From Oidiodendron maius Zn (Eukaryota; Ascomycota; Leotiomycetes; Myxotrichaceae): a DNA stretch of 64,000 nucleotides. Made by a program: the position numbers and the translations under genes. The first letter of the stretch is position 1. Each line of letters begins with the position of its first letter. This document shows, in pieces, positions 11,011 through 23,255 of the stretch. The notes below the pieces were generated by a model. The model worked only from the letters and a program-made list of their open reading frames with translations, ran no database searches and had not been told where the DNA came from. Location of the stretch: contig KN832901.1 of assembly GCA_000827325.1 (NCBI GenBank), positions 124,001-188,000 on the forward strand, in the 5' to 3' direction.

Positions 11011-12731
11011 TATGCAAAAATTCAAAAAGTTATGAACGTTCCACTACTGTGCTATATATCCTGCCGAGCCATCCTTCCAAATCATCTGGAGCACGAGAGC
11101 ATTACACGAGTCATGCAAGCTCGTATGCCAGGGATGAAGCTCAACATCCAACTCTCTTCACATGCCTCCCTTCATCACACTCAATTCCTAACCAAGCCCT
11201 CCAATCGCAGCTCTGATACCACCAGCCGCGGCCCTTCCACATCAATCCCGGTATCCCACGACAGCAGGCAAAACGTGCCGTACCTGCATCTGCCTCGGCA
11301 GACACACACGTTCGCCACAGAAGCTTCCCTGGCAATCAAGCAATGCAGCTTAACCCAGTCCATTCCATCCAGGTACCTCCATTCGCTTTCCTTGGGAACC
11401 CGTTCGCAGGGCACTCACGCAAGGAGGCCGGCCCTTTCCGTGGGACGGGGAAAACATAGGGTCCTGCACCAATGGTTCATGCCCACACCTGTGGCGCCGG
11501 TGTGAACGGCATTTGCCTACTGCATCAATCTTCCGTGCGTGCGAAACACATCCACAAGAATGATTGGGCGGTATATATTGACTGCATCGCATATACATTT
11601 CAACAGCAATAAGCATGAACCCGCTTCTACCTTCCTCAAATGCAAGCCCCGCCATGGCCTCTTCAGGAATACCTGCTCAATACGGCCCCGAAACCAGAGC
11701 GGTATAAAATTCTATCACAAATTACAAAAACGTGCAGTACCTGCGTATATTATAGCGTCGATAATCCACTGGGAAGCCGTTTCTAATTTTCAATAGACTC
11801 GCGGGACGGTCTGGTCCCGCTCCATCGATCGAAGTCTACTCGTACTGGCCAAGCAGTACTCTCACGCTACTGTACCTACAGTATATTACATCTGCCGCTG
11901 CATACGTCACTTCATTGAGATGAACGAGCGTAGTAGTGCAGTAGTACGGTCTAGCATATGGATCCTGCAGGGACAAAAAAGTGCGCTGAGATAGGCAGTT
12001 CTCTCCTGTCAGATCCGCTAACCTGTCAACTTTTGGATATCGTATTTTACTTCCATTCATAAACTCTTAGATTATTGACAAGTCATACAAAAGGTGTGGG
12101 TTTCACAAAATGCGGAATGAATCGATAGTATGGAGATGAAATCTTTTATGATATGCAACACAGCTAGCTTTTAACTCTCTCATAAGGTCGTTCATGGGTT
12201 ACATAAGAGAACCGGAGGTGCGGCAAACAGTAATGGAAACGGTCGTTAAATCGTCATAAGGTATGTAGAACGCAAGGAAAAGGGAAAGATCCGCCGGAGG
12301 ACTGGCCCGCCTCCCTGGGCCGAATATCAATCGCCGCCTGAGAATCATTACAGGCCCTTTTGGCAACTCCTCACCGCCCGCCCGCGCTCGCATATGTGTA
12401 TCTTCTCGGCATCATCTCGTAGATTATCTCCTCCGTTGCAGAGCGTAAGTCGTCATCCGTGCGGGATGGCCGTGGCGACCATCTCGGGATCAATGTCGTA
12501 AACCCGTCATCGTCTGAAGCAGAACAATAATATGCCAAAGATGTCTCGGCCAATACAAAGTCAATCATGAAGATCGAAGGAAATTTTATCAAGGAGTGTG
12601 GTGGTTGTGCGTTCTCGTGTACGTGCGCTTTGCGGGCATAGGCCAGGACGACGGATGGTGGAGAGCGGGTGCGAGACCGTACACGGCATAAACAACGTGC
12701 GCAAGGGACGACGACCAGGCCGCCGACATGT
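11011..12731. other. intergenic region between PRO2 and stuA 3' ends
   Basis: About 1.7 kb between converging genes. Open frames at 11032-11505 and elsewhere lack recognisable domains. The right part is probably the stuA 3' UTR. No RNA gene recognised. Confidence 0.55.
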
Positions 12732-14813
12732 CTATCGGCGGCGCTGTGCGACGGCCGGTCGGGCTTGGCTCAGCTGCTGATTGTAACTCGGCCCCGTGAC
12801 CGTCTCCTCACGGAGTGTCCTTCGCCTTTTCAGGCTGTCGACATCCGTGATACCCCCAGGACCTTGGCTGGATGGACGGCCGTCGTCGTCGTCGTCCCGG
12901 CCTCGTTTGCCGCTCGTGGGTGCCCCGTTCATAACAGGTTGCTGGGAGGGGTAGCCGTTGGACATGTCCTGCGATGCGTAGACGTCCGCCCCAGTATTCC
13001 CGTTTGCCGTCCCGCGCTCGCTGCTCATTACATTATACAAATTACTCGATGGCGGCTGGGCCCGCGGGGGCGTGGTGTAGCCGCCATGTTGCCCATAGTA
13101 GGGCTGGGGGGCCGTCGCCGTTCGCGGGGTTGCACGTCCCGACGCGGGGTGGTTGGGGGAACCGCTCATCTCGGGCGAGAGGTGAGGGTGCTCGCCTGGT
13201 AACGATCCGACGGCTTGGCCATTGTTGTAGTTATATGATTGCCGGTTGGCGCTGTAGCCAGCAGAGGCGTCGTGGGTGTACTCCGCCTCCTGCTCGTGGT
13301 CCGCCACCCCCTCGTGGCCCTGGTCCACCTGCCCATTGCCCTGATTGTGATGGAGCAGGCCGTTCGCGTCCTTGTTGTCGTGGTGCTCGGCCTCGGCGCC
13401 GGCGGCCCTGGCAGACGGGGGCCCCATCTCGCTCTTGATGTAAGAGTTCGGTTGCGAGTAAGGCGCCATACTCTGCTGGCTGGCGGCGGACTGGGGGTAC
13501 GCACTCTGTTGGGAGGAGGCCGCCGAGTACATCTGCCGCGAGGCGTCGTACGGCAGCGAGCCTTGCTGGTACTGCTGCATGCTCTGGATCGAGGTCCCCG
13601 GCGGGGTCGTTGCTGGAGTTGTGGGCATTGAGCGTGCGTTGCTTAGACCCGTGTCAATTGACAGAGGGTTGGTACCTTGAACGCCCCCCATTGCCCCCTG
13701 CGGCCCCCACTGAAAGTTCCCATCTGAGGTGCCCATGCTACCCATTACGCCAGACGCGCTGGTGGGAGGCGTGGGAAACGTATGCGCGCGGTCGAGGACA
13801 GGGCGCCCGACACCGGGGTGAGGCGTGAGGGCGCTATGCGGTCCGGGGGGGAGAGCGTTGTGCTGTCCATGTAACCCTCCCGGGCTAGGACCCGGTAGGG
13901 ACTGGTTCATGGAGTGGTGGTGGTGTTGGTGCAGAGAGGGCAATCCGGGGCCCGGGTTATTCCTCATCTGATTCTGCTCCTGCTTCCTCCTCTCTGCAGC
14001 AGCCATCACGGCATTCGTGCGGTTCTGGTTGGTTGGGTGGTACAGGAGAGCACCGATGTTGTGGACAAAAAGAGGGTAGAGGGACTCGGTGATCCGCTCC
14101 TTGTTCGCGAACTCGAGCGCGCGCTCGAATGGAATCCTGTGCAGTTCCCGTCAGTCCTCAGGTCGAGTCACGCGTGCTCCCAATACTCACCAGACGCCCT
14201 TTAGATGCATAGGTCCAATCTTCACTACATGTCTCATCTTTTCACTCTTGAGAATGCCATCTCTCCGACCCCGCGTCATGCCTGCCACATTCAAGAGCTT
14301 GGTGCCGTTGATCATGTGATTATCTGCATCCGCATCAGTGCACAATTCGAGCCAGTGGGGATATGCTTACGTACCTTCACGCCTGGCGACGCAAACTCCT
14401 TTCGCCTCCACCTGGAAGCACAGGCTGCCCTCGTCCTCCCATAGCGTTGCTGTCACCCTCGGCTTCATGCCAGGCGGGGCGATCTGGCCGGTGTTGTCAA
14501 AGGTCTGCTGCGGCCCGTAGTTGGGCTGGGTCGCTGGCATGGCTGGGAGCGGTAGGACGTTCCCCGGCCCGCCCATCGAGCCCGGTACCTGGTGGCCCGC
14601 GGACTGAGGCGAGGTCAGGCCGTTCGCATAGCCATACTGATTGTACGGCCCGGGGGCGGGAGAGTACTGTGGCGGGCCGGGCTGGAGGAGCGGAGGCTGC
14701 TGGTGCTGCTGTGGATAGTGCGCCATGCCACTCGAGGTGACAGTCTGGGGTGGCGGAGGCTGCCCAGCCGACATGTGCTGAGGGTAGTACATGTCCTGCT
14801 GCTGCTGGTTCAT
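12732..14813 (-). CDS. stuA: APSES transcription factor StuA
   Basis: Nuclear APSES-domain regulator of asexual and sexual development (StuA/Asm-1/EFG1 family). Minus-strand exons 14813-14375, 14323-14191 and 14136-12732 give 658 residues, the usual StuA length. The APSES DNA-binding domain spans all three exons, roughly residues 130-235: [20 protein letters not shown], then [20 protein letters not shown] and [20 protein letters not shown]. Gln/Pro-rich low-complexity flanks surround it. The C-terminus has [10 protein letters not shown] and [10 protein letters not shown], a nuclear-localisation-like end. The start at 14813 is the first ATG in frame and gives the MNQQ-type N-terminus common in the family. 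However, the frame stays open about 200 codons further upstream (see separate entry). Introns are 51 and 54 bp. Confidence 0.95.
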
Positions 14814-15425
14814 GTTTTGGTAGGAGGAATCTTGGGCGTAGGGGTAGGCGGCGCCCGATGGGGACGTGCTGCTATAGGGAGGCTGCGCGACGGTCACGGG
14901 AAGGCCGTTGTGGGCCGGTAACGTGGGAGAGGGTGTCTTAGGCCCGTTGGACGAGCTGGCTGTGGTGTAGGAGGACTGGGAGCCGCCGTTCAGGATGGAG
15001 GATCCCAGGGAGCCAAGAGAGCCAACCCGGGGCGACGATGTACCGGACGAGTATGCCTGTTGCGGCTGGGGCAAAGGCAGTGGAGGCAGCCTCTCATTCA
15101 CATGCAGCGGGCGCTGGGCGGCGTGGTGGTTGTAATAGGGTACGTCAGAGGGTCCCCGGGTGTGCACCTGTGATATCGACGGCAAATCCAGCTTCTCGGT
15201 TGGGCGGGTCAAGTCCGTAGAGGACACGGAGGGGGGAGGGGACTCGGCGAGGAGATCGCGAGTCTGTGGGCGGCAGGCGGCGAGAGCGACGCCTGCAGTG
15301 AAATCTTGTGCGCCGTGCGTGGGTTGTTGGGAGGGGGAGGATTCAGATCGTTGAAGCGTTCGTGACAAAACACCACCCGAGAAACCGCTGGGAGAAGGAA
15401 ACAAGATGACGGGAGAGAATTCAGA
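14814..15425 (-). other. open frame extending stuA upstream; possible alternative N-terminal exon
   Basis: The reading frame of stuA continues upstream of ATG 14813 for about 204 codons without stop and without ATG, until TAA just beyond 15428. Its composition (Pro, Ser, Gln, with stretches such as PTEKLDLPSISQVHTRG) looks like disordered protein rather than random sequence. Pyrimidine-rich tracts ending in CAG lie near 15390 and 15297 on the minus strand and could be splice acceptors from a further upstream exon. It may be coding in a longer isoform or simply open 5' leader. Confidence 0.4.
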
Positions 15426-16342
15426 CAAGGAGACCCTATTTTTTGCTTTTTGGGGTTCTTAAACGGTGCAGGGGGGCGTATGATGTGTACAGCGAGCACA
15501 GATGAAGGTCGTTTTTGGGATCGTGAAGGTCGGAACTCATAAGCTGCTTGACAAGGCGGGAGTCGTAAGAAGCAGACTCAAAAGGAAGCAGGACGTTTGG
15601 CTCGTGGAAGGGTCGTTACGTTAAAGAGAGGGTAGGAATCGGGGTGCACTGGGAGAGAAGACTCCGTCGAGCCCAATTGCGATGGGGGGTGAAGCTCCAC
15701 GACAGGACACAGGATCGCCGGGTGTGGGTTACGCGAAGCTGCAGCAAAATGCTTGTGCCCCAAGGACACTGCTGTCGGCTTTGGTCTGATGTGATCCGTG
15801 CTCGTCAGTTCACGGTCGCGGGCAAGTTCGGTTGGGGCTCGTGAAGGGCGTGAGAAGCTTCGGGGAGCCGCAATGGGCAGAGGGCGATTGGAGAGTTCGG
15901 CGATGGGATGGAGGAGTGAGAGAGCGCGCGAGAGCCGTGCCGGCGCGGAGGCGAGGATGACGATGTCGAGCGTGGTGGTGGTTATGGAGGAGCGAGGACA
16001 ACACTTTCGTAAAAGAGGCTCTCCTCCCACGTCTAATGCAGGTACAGCATTCCAAGTCAGCGCACTTCGATCCAAGGACAGGACTGGGCCTGACGAGACT
16101 AGTCAGGACAAGAGACCGGACCAGGCGTGAATGGGACCAGACACGACCTGGACGGCAGGTGAGGACGAGGGGGGGGCTGGGAGGAGAGAGGGTGAGGTTA
16201 CCTGGAAATCCCCTGCACCGGCCAGCAAGACAACGAAGACGAGAACAGAGGAGGCTGGGGAGAAGGCAGGGCGAAGTGGGTATGACGAAGAGGGCGGACG
16301 GGATTGGGGAAGGAGGGGAGGCTGGGAGGAAAGGAAGGGCGA

Positions 16343-16531
16343 GAGAAGCTCGATGATCCGCAGCAGAGGGAGGGAGGATGTCTCTTGCGTGGGAGGGGGA
16401 AGGAGGAAGAGGAGGAGGGAGAAGAAGAAACGAGGAGAGAGTCAAGTCGGGTGAGGAGAAGAGAGCAGGAGGAGGAGGAGGAGGAGGAGAAGTCGGGACT
16501 TCTTAGACGAGGAGAGAGAGAGAGAGAATGA
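16343..16531. repeat. purine-rich GGA/GA tract
   Basis: Imperfect GGA, GA and GAA repeats almost free of pyrimidines on the plus strand, upstream of stuA. On the transcribed strand this would be a CT-rich leader or promoter tract. Long frames across it are repeat artefacts. Confidence 0.7.
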
Positions 16532-16588
16532 GTGAGAGAAGAGAAGCGTAGAGCGGATTGGGAATAGAGTAAATGGCAAGAGTAGTCG

Positions 16589-16678
16589 ACAGTCCTCCGC
16601 CCACGAACAGCCACCCCAAGCCCGCCAACCCGCCAGCCCACAACCCACAACCCATAATCCACAGTCCTCCGCCCACGA
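16589..16678. repeat. 18-bp direct repeat flanking a CCCACAA-rich spacer
   Basis: The 18-mer ACAGTCCTCCGCCCACGA occurs at 16589-16606 and again, identical, at 16661-16678. Between them is a C/A-rich segment with repeated CCCACAA and CCCGCC units. A local duplication in the stuA upstream region. Confidence 0.85.
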
Positions 16679-16719
16679 CCGCACGTTACCTCAGAGGCCT
16701 TCTCAAAGCAGATAGACAA

Positions 16720-16732
16720 CCCCCCCCCCCCC
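16720..16732. repeat. poly-C run (13 C)
   Basis: Homopolymer of 13 C on the plus strand, 42 bp beyond the second copy of the 18-bp repeat. Confidence 0.85.
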
Positions 16733-19700
16733 AAGGATAAGGGCCTTCTTGTGTCCTGGCTGGGGAGGGGGAGGGGGGGGGGTGTTTGCCAGCAGGGCGC
16801 CCGGGGGATTTCACTGGCCTCCTCTGCTTCTTCCTCCCAACCCGATGAGGTAGAGGCATGATGATGTCTCCCGCGACAGAGACAATAGCAATAATAATAA
16901 TCATGACATCCTCCTCTTCCATCCTCGTCCTGCTCGGCCATTCGTCTGTCGCTCGCCCTCACTCGGACCGGACCACGAATCCTCTCTGCCCATCGAGCCC
17001 GGGAACAGCAACACCCACGCCAGAATGGATTGGCCTCCTCCTCGTCCCTCACCCCAGCCCAAAAACTCCCAGGTGCTCTCCCCCCCGCCCTCTCCCTTCC
17101 CTGCCTCTCCGAAAAGTAACAAGGGCTAGCTCGCCCCTCCCAGGATGGCTGGTCTGGTCCGCGCCCGCAGGGATCATAGGCGGCCAGAGCTGGTTGGAAG
17201 ATGCCGGTAGTACTTGCTGACCCGCCCCAGCCAGCTTTGCGATGCTGTTGACTTTCTGTGTGGCCTAGGAGTGGGCAGCGAAGAAGGGAGACCGACAGAA
17301 CTACGAGGTACGCGCGACTCGTCTTCCTCCTACGGGCGTGGCCTCCGGGTGGGAATGGGCAGAGTGGTGCGCGGGAGCAGTCGGTGGCACGGGGACTCGC
17401 TGGAGGAACGGTACGCGGCACACGGCCAGCGGTCGCCTGGCCCTCCGTGTGTTGTTCGTTGTGCTGCGCGGAATAAAGTACTATACGGTACAGTACCTAA
17501 AGTACATATTGCACGCATGGGATAGTGTACTGTACACGAACTAGCTCTCGTCAACAGGCCTGGCCTGGCTGGAGGCTACGCAGGCGTTGGTATATACATC
17601 CGCTGCGTAAACGCAAAAGTGCGACAGCAGATGTACCTCTCCTCAGAACACTCTGGTGGTACTTCTCACCAACATCATTTGTACTGAACCGTATAGTGGA
17701 AAGGCCGGGACATCCAGCCAGCGCGGCGTGGGCGGTGCGTAGTGTGTGGGCTCTTTTCTCCCTGTCAGATTCTCTCCTCCACCAGCTCCTTCGCCTCCTC
17801 CCCTGGCACCGAGCGCCCCAATCGTGGGCGGTTCGGGTGACGGAGTACGAGGAGACCCAGCCCTCTCGTAGTAGCAATAATGGGGCCCCGTCGATCAGAG
17901 CTTGATGCGCTCACGAAAGGATCTCCCCACGTCCGCTAGACGAAGCCGTACCCACACGGTGCTCAACTGTCGTGAATACCATCAGACCCGTCTCGCCTCC
18001 TCCTTTCCGCCGACGTCGAGCGGCGAGAGGCAAGAGGAAACTTCTTCTCCCCCAGAGAAACAGGACCAGTGTGCTCTGCTGGTCGCGTCCTTCGTACTCC
18101 GTCAGCGCAGAAAGTGACCGCCGCTGATCTTGCGAGAGTGGAAGGAGGCGGGCGGATCAGAGCTCCACTCGCCGCCGGCCACCGATCGATCGATTCGATT
18201 AATCAGTCCCGAGTTGATCAGTCGCGCGCGGATGACTCGCAATCCAGATCAGCGAGCGGTGGCAGTACGCGCGCGGGATCAAAACACCACGTTGCGTTGG
18301 AGTTCGTAGTCCTTACCTTACGTGTTTCTTCCCTCTGTAGGGACGGTGCCAATCCCCCTCCGCCCCGGATCTGGGCAGTAGGGGCTACGCGATTAGAGCC
18401 AATGCAGCCAGGAGATCCTGTATGCAGCGCTGCTGCGTGCAGCGATCTGGCTTGAGAGGCCAGCAGCGCACAGAGCACACGCCGGACAATACTGCGCTGG
18501 GCGGGACGCTTTAGCAAGGCATGCCATCCCCCAGTATTCTCCGGCTGGTCCTGGCCCCTCTCGCGCCGCCTGTAGTGTGCAGCCGCGACTGCTGCTGGAT
18601 GGATGTGCGGACGGATATGCACGCACGATGGACGAAGCTTCTATTACTGTGCACTACCGTGCCTAGCAAAAGTCCGGAGTGCAGCGCGCAGGCTGGATAA
18701 GGTACAACCCCTTCCTGGCCAGGCAAAGGGGAGAGAAACGGCGGATGATGCGCAGGAGGCAGATGCGGACTCCTCTGGGCCAGCAACGGCGCCTACGTTT
18801 GGCCCGTCTCTCCTCTCCTTCGGGACAGACACCACACACCAACAGCTCCCACCCCAACGGCTGACACCTCGCGCGTTCCTGGGCTCGTCCAGAAAGGTAT
18901 CTGGTCATCCGTGGCCGTTTACGAGTACGCGCCGGAGGCCCATGCCTATCCTTTCTCTATCGGGCGCGCTGGCTTTCACGGCAAGCTTCCACACCTTCGA
19001 CGACAGGCTCGAAGCCGAACCACTTTGGCAGGCATTTTCGCCCACCTGCCTCTTTCATGGTCTCAACCCATATGAAATAGAGGCGCCTGAGAGCGCGGGA
19101 GGAAAACTCAAATCATCCTTGAGACGCAATATAGGCATTCGGAACACTGCCGGTACTACCAGCCTCCTTCGTCCGTCGCACAGATAGGAGAAGAAATTCG
19201 AAGGCGGCTTGCTCGGCTTTGCCTTCTATTCCCCATTCGTCCTGGAGTTGATCCACGGTCGTAGCTTTGCTGTATACCGACAGGTATAGGCCGGGGTGGG
19301 TTGGTCGCGGCCCAGAGCCACCCTCGGCATTACTCACGTCAATGCAGCTATCTTCCGGCTGCGCGAAATTTCGATGAACCCCCCCTAACAGTTTGTACGG
19401 GGCAAAATCTCACACGGGTTGATTGTCTGTGGCGATGTTTGAGATCATTATCGAAGTATGAGACAACCCGAGGTGCCGAGCAATCAGCTTGCGGAATCTG
19501 GCCGGTCGACGACTCGTGACGGCCTCCCAGCCCTCGGTAGTCGTGGACGAAGCCCACTGGCTGGAGAGGTAGACAGCAGTTCCCTGGAGGCAGTAAGTTT
19601 CCTTCTCGCCTTGGTCTGCGTAGCCTAGCCCATCAAGCCCATCAAGCTCAGAGACCTCCTGGATCGTCCCATCCCGTCAGAGTGACTCTCTGACTGCACG

Positions 19701-22700
19701 ATCGAGACGCCCAAGTCCCGGCCCCCGCGACAGTGGGCCAACATCACACAGCATGTCATTCAACATCGCAGCCTACGCCACACTTTTAGAGGCTCCTCTC
19801 TTGTTGTTGTCGGTGGCAAAAATATCTGTATGTCCCTGGTGAAAATCCCGTGACCTCTGCAGTGTAGCGTACCTGCCGTATGCAATGGAAATTTCTTCTG
19901 TACACTCCCAACGGCTCCCTCTGCCGCGGGTCTCCGATTACCTACCGCACAGGAGTCGTGGAAATCATCGTCCCCCTACCTCAGAACCTAATACTTTTCA
20001 AACCCTCCGGGAAAGCTCTACCCAAACCCGCCACCCCCATGGCCCCTAGAGACAATGGCAAAAAATCCAAATCATATGTTTCTCATCCTCCCTCCGCCGT
20101 GAGGATTCTATTGGCAATACGACACCCACGTATCTAGTACGTATCTTTGCCGACCTCACCGCCTTCGCGGCCCCCCTGCCTTCTATTTTCTGCTGCCATC
20201 GGCACCACTCCCTGCAGCTCTCGAGGATGGCCCTTGCCTGTGCGCGAAGAGCACTTGCATTGCATATGCAGAGCGGCTACTCGCAGGTCGAACTTGGCCA
20301 ATTGCTGGTGAACCTGGGATGGGGAAGGAAGATAGGCTAGGGCATGGGTCATTAGCATCGTTTCATGCGGATGATGTGGATAGGGAGCTATGGCTCGATG
20401 CGGCGAGCATGGGACCCGGAGGAGGAATCAGTCAGCAAGGCGAGGTGCCATATCCAAGACGGTCCCAGGAGTGGTGGAAATGAGAAGAAAGAGGATGGTC
20501 TCGGCCGGGTCGTGTTCAGCTTCACCCTAACATGACACCAGAGGCCCTTCTGTTGGCTAAAGGGCATTGTCAGCCAATATCGAGCGGCCCTTACTCTTTA
20601 CCCCAATCACGGGTCACCACGTCTGCAAGCTCTTCATCCACACCACCACAACTCCGCCCAGCCAGCGCCCCCTCCCTTCCCGGCGTCTACGGAGTGGAGA
20701 TCGAAGCCACTTAGCCTATCCGCGTCATGGATTTATACGCTGTGCAGCGGCCTCGCTAACTCCCAGGCCCCGGGCATGCCGTTCATCGCTGGTCGATCCA
20801 GGTAATGGCCAGCTTCATTCTCCCGTGGCCCATATCCTCCCTGGCGAACCTTGAGCGAAAAGCCGAGCGTGCCGTGACGTGGAAAGTCTTACGACAGCGT
20901 CGTGCCACTCGAAGTGTGGTTGCGCGAGTACCCTATCAAGGAGTTGCGGCGGGCGGGAGCCATCGCGACTATGCAATTCATAAGGCGGATCAGTGGAAAC
21001 CAGAGAGCTGCACGTACGGAAAACGTCCCGTCCCACATGAGACCGGGATGGTTCACGACGCTGTACATATCGAGCGCCTTCTCGTTGAGATTCCCTTGCT
21101 CCGTCGGGTCAATACTCGTGATCTCCAGGGCACCGCATCGGATGCCTCTCCCGGAGAGAAAAGAGGGATGATGGCCGATATGGGCTTTCACTCGGAGTAG
21201 CTCGATCCAGGTTCCGATATCTTCTTCTGTATTTATCCCATCCCGCCTTTGCAGGGGAGCCTGGTGATCGTGGTTTGCTCTGCCCTCTAGTGTCACCCAC
21301 ACCGCCTTTCCCTCAGCTTTAGGCCCCGTCATTCGCTGGCCTTCCCTCATCTCACGGGATCTGGAGATCCAACCAAGGGATTTGTCGTAGGGCAGAGCAT
21401 GATCATGATGTCTCACAGATTCTGAGCTGTGCGCCATCAAGGACAAATTCGAATCTCGGACCATTCGAGCAGGTCACCCTTACAGTACTTGATAGCAACA
21501 GTACCTCGGTCCCACTTCCCATTCTCTTGGCCGATCCTTCGAGAGTAAGCTCCACTCGGCTACCGGGTATCAAGGGTGTGGTCGAAGCACTTTGACACGG
21601 GCAGAGCAAAGAACAACCGAGTACCTTACTAATGAGGCACTCATCTAGAGGGGGCCAAAGAGGGGTAACAATTGGAAGTTAGCATGCGTCCTCCTATCTC
21701 AAGTTCCACGAGGAATTGGAATTGGTACCTCCAATTCCCAGGGCAAAGTCATCCTCCAATCTCACTCCTCTGAGACTGCATTACCACTCTGAATTGTACA
21801 TTGCCCAGGAAGCTACCTTATGCATGACAGGGCCGGATGCTCCCGCCCTTGACGGGCATCTCTCTCTGGTCTCCGTTCTCGTGATCATCACATGGGCCTT
21901 CTGCCTCAAATGCAGCATCTGGTGCGACGCTCGTGTGTCTATTCGCTCAGGCTTATATTCGAGCTGCAGGGATAGAATCCAACAGTTTTCGAGTAAATGA
22001 AATAAATGCACGGAGTATATACAATATCTGCAATAGCTCGTGGTGTGCCGACCAGGACCGGAGACGGGATCTTCATGTGCTTGGTGTGCTCCTGCCACTC
22101 TGGATGGCGTCTTGTGGACGGGGCGGAGAGTGGGCGGGAGGTGATGCGCCCGCCACTTTTGTGCATGACGGCTCCTACTGTACCGTCCTGTAGCACTGGC
22201 TCACGCAGCAGCCCATTACGCACGACATACTTGCGTTGAGGCCCTGATTTACTGTAAGCTAGATCTGACAACGATGGTGCAGCAGACCGGCGTCCTGCAA
22301 GAGAGACTGCAACGGCGGGTGCTTGCATTTACACGCCAGCCATTTTGAACAGACATATATCAAGGCGTGTAACAGCTGTAGCATCTCGAGTAGTTAAAGT
22401 TGACTGAAGGCTTCTTTCGCAACCCTCGGCGTAATCAGCCAGTGCTGAGGGGTCGATGCGGTCGAGGGTTCTTGGAGGGTGAGGGGCTGACTTCGGTCCA
22501 GGGTAGGATTTCCCGACCGAGTTGACTACACCATCTTCTTCGTTTGCAATTAGCAAGGGAGTTTGGAGGGATGCTGACTTGCCCGTCATCCCAATAATGT
22601 TGTGCCACTGGTGCTGCATGAGCCTTCTAGCGGGCATTGTCCCATGCCACATTCCAACTTTCAACCTTAACATGTATCGTTCTATCACGTGATCACGCTC

Positions 22701-23255
22701 CGTTCCTGGATCAACCCACGTGCAACGCGTTTGCCCCACCATGGCAAGCACGTCTGGCCGCTAATTCAAGACATCGACGGAATTCGAAGCAATGGCCTCT
22801 CGGATTCCGTATTCGACCAGCGTCCAGTCACCTCCATCGACCTAGCAGCATCATCTAGTAGCGCCTGTTCGATATGCATCCACGCAAGCCTGCAATCTCT
22901 GCGGCCGCAGAGCCCAAATATGGGAACCACTTCGATCCTTGGCACTCTGCAAGCACTGGGAACCAGAGAGCAGAAACCAGATTACCAATTACCACGGGGT
23001 GGCGGCAATCGAGATCCATAAAACTCTCTCATCAGTTCAAGAGCGAAAGCGAAGAGGGGGGAAGGATTTTCGACGCCATGGAGAAAGGATCAGAAATTCG
23101 GGATGTGAAGGGGAAGGTCCCAACATCAGGAGATATTGGAGCAGGGGCTCAATGCAATGCGGTAGATAGGTTGAACGGAAAGAGCAGAGGTTTGGTTACC
23201 TGAAACCCAAGTCAACACGTCACTGATGCTTAAGTAGTGCTACTCACCGAAGCAG

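Larger units (their letters stand above)
15429..23230. other. 7.8-kb region upstream of stuA without a recognised gene
   Basis: GC-rich near stuA and more mixed further away. It contains purine-rich, poly-C and short direct repeats (separate entries) and many open frames, the longest on the minus strand at 16198-17421. That frame is a Ser/Pro low-complexity string with no domain. Other open frames (18603-19187 plus; 20889-21464 minus) also show no family signature. The region most likely holds the long promoter and 5' leader of stuA, plus possibly non-coding transcripts. I cannot exclude a short or lineage-specific gene. Confidence 0.45.

Noticed and set aside
11032-11505. 157-codon plus-strand open frame after PRO2
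   Set aside because: No domain and position fits PRO2 3' flank.
12669-13631. Long plus-strand frames opposite stuA
   Set aside because: Antisense shadows of the Gln/Pro-rich, GC-biased stuA coding strand.
16198-17421. 407-codon open frame on the minus strand upstream of stuA
   Set aside because: Ser/Pro low-complexity translation produced by CT-rich repeats, no domain, and it crosses poly-C and repeat tracts.
18603-19187. 194-codon plus-strand open frame
   Set aside because: No family motif, irregular composition and overlapping open frames on both strands; not enough to call a gene.
20889-21464. 191-codon minus-strand open frame
   Set aside because: No recognisable domain or splice-supported extension; left as part of the upstream region.
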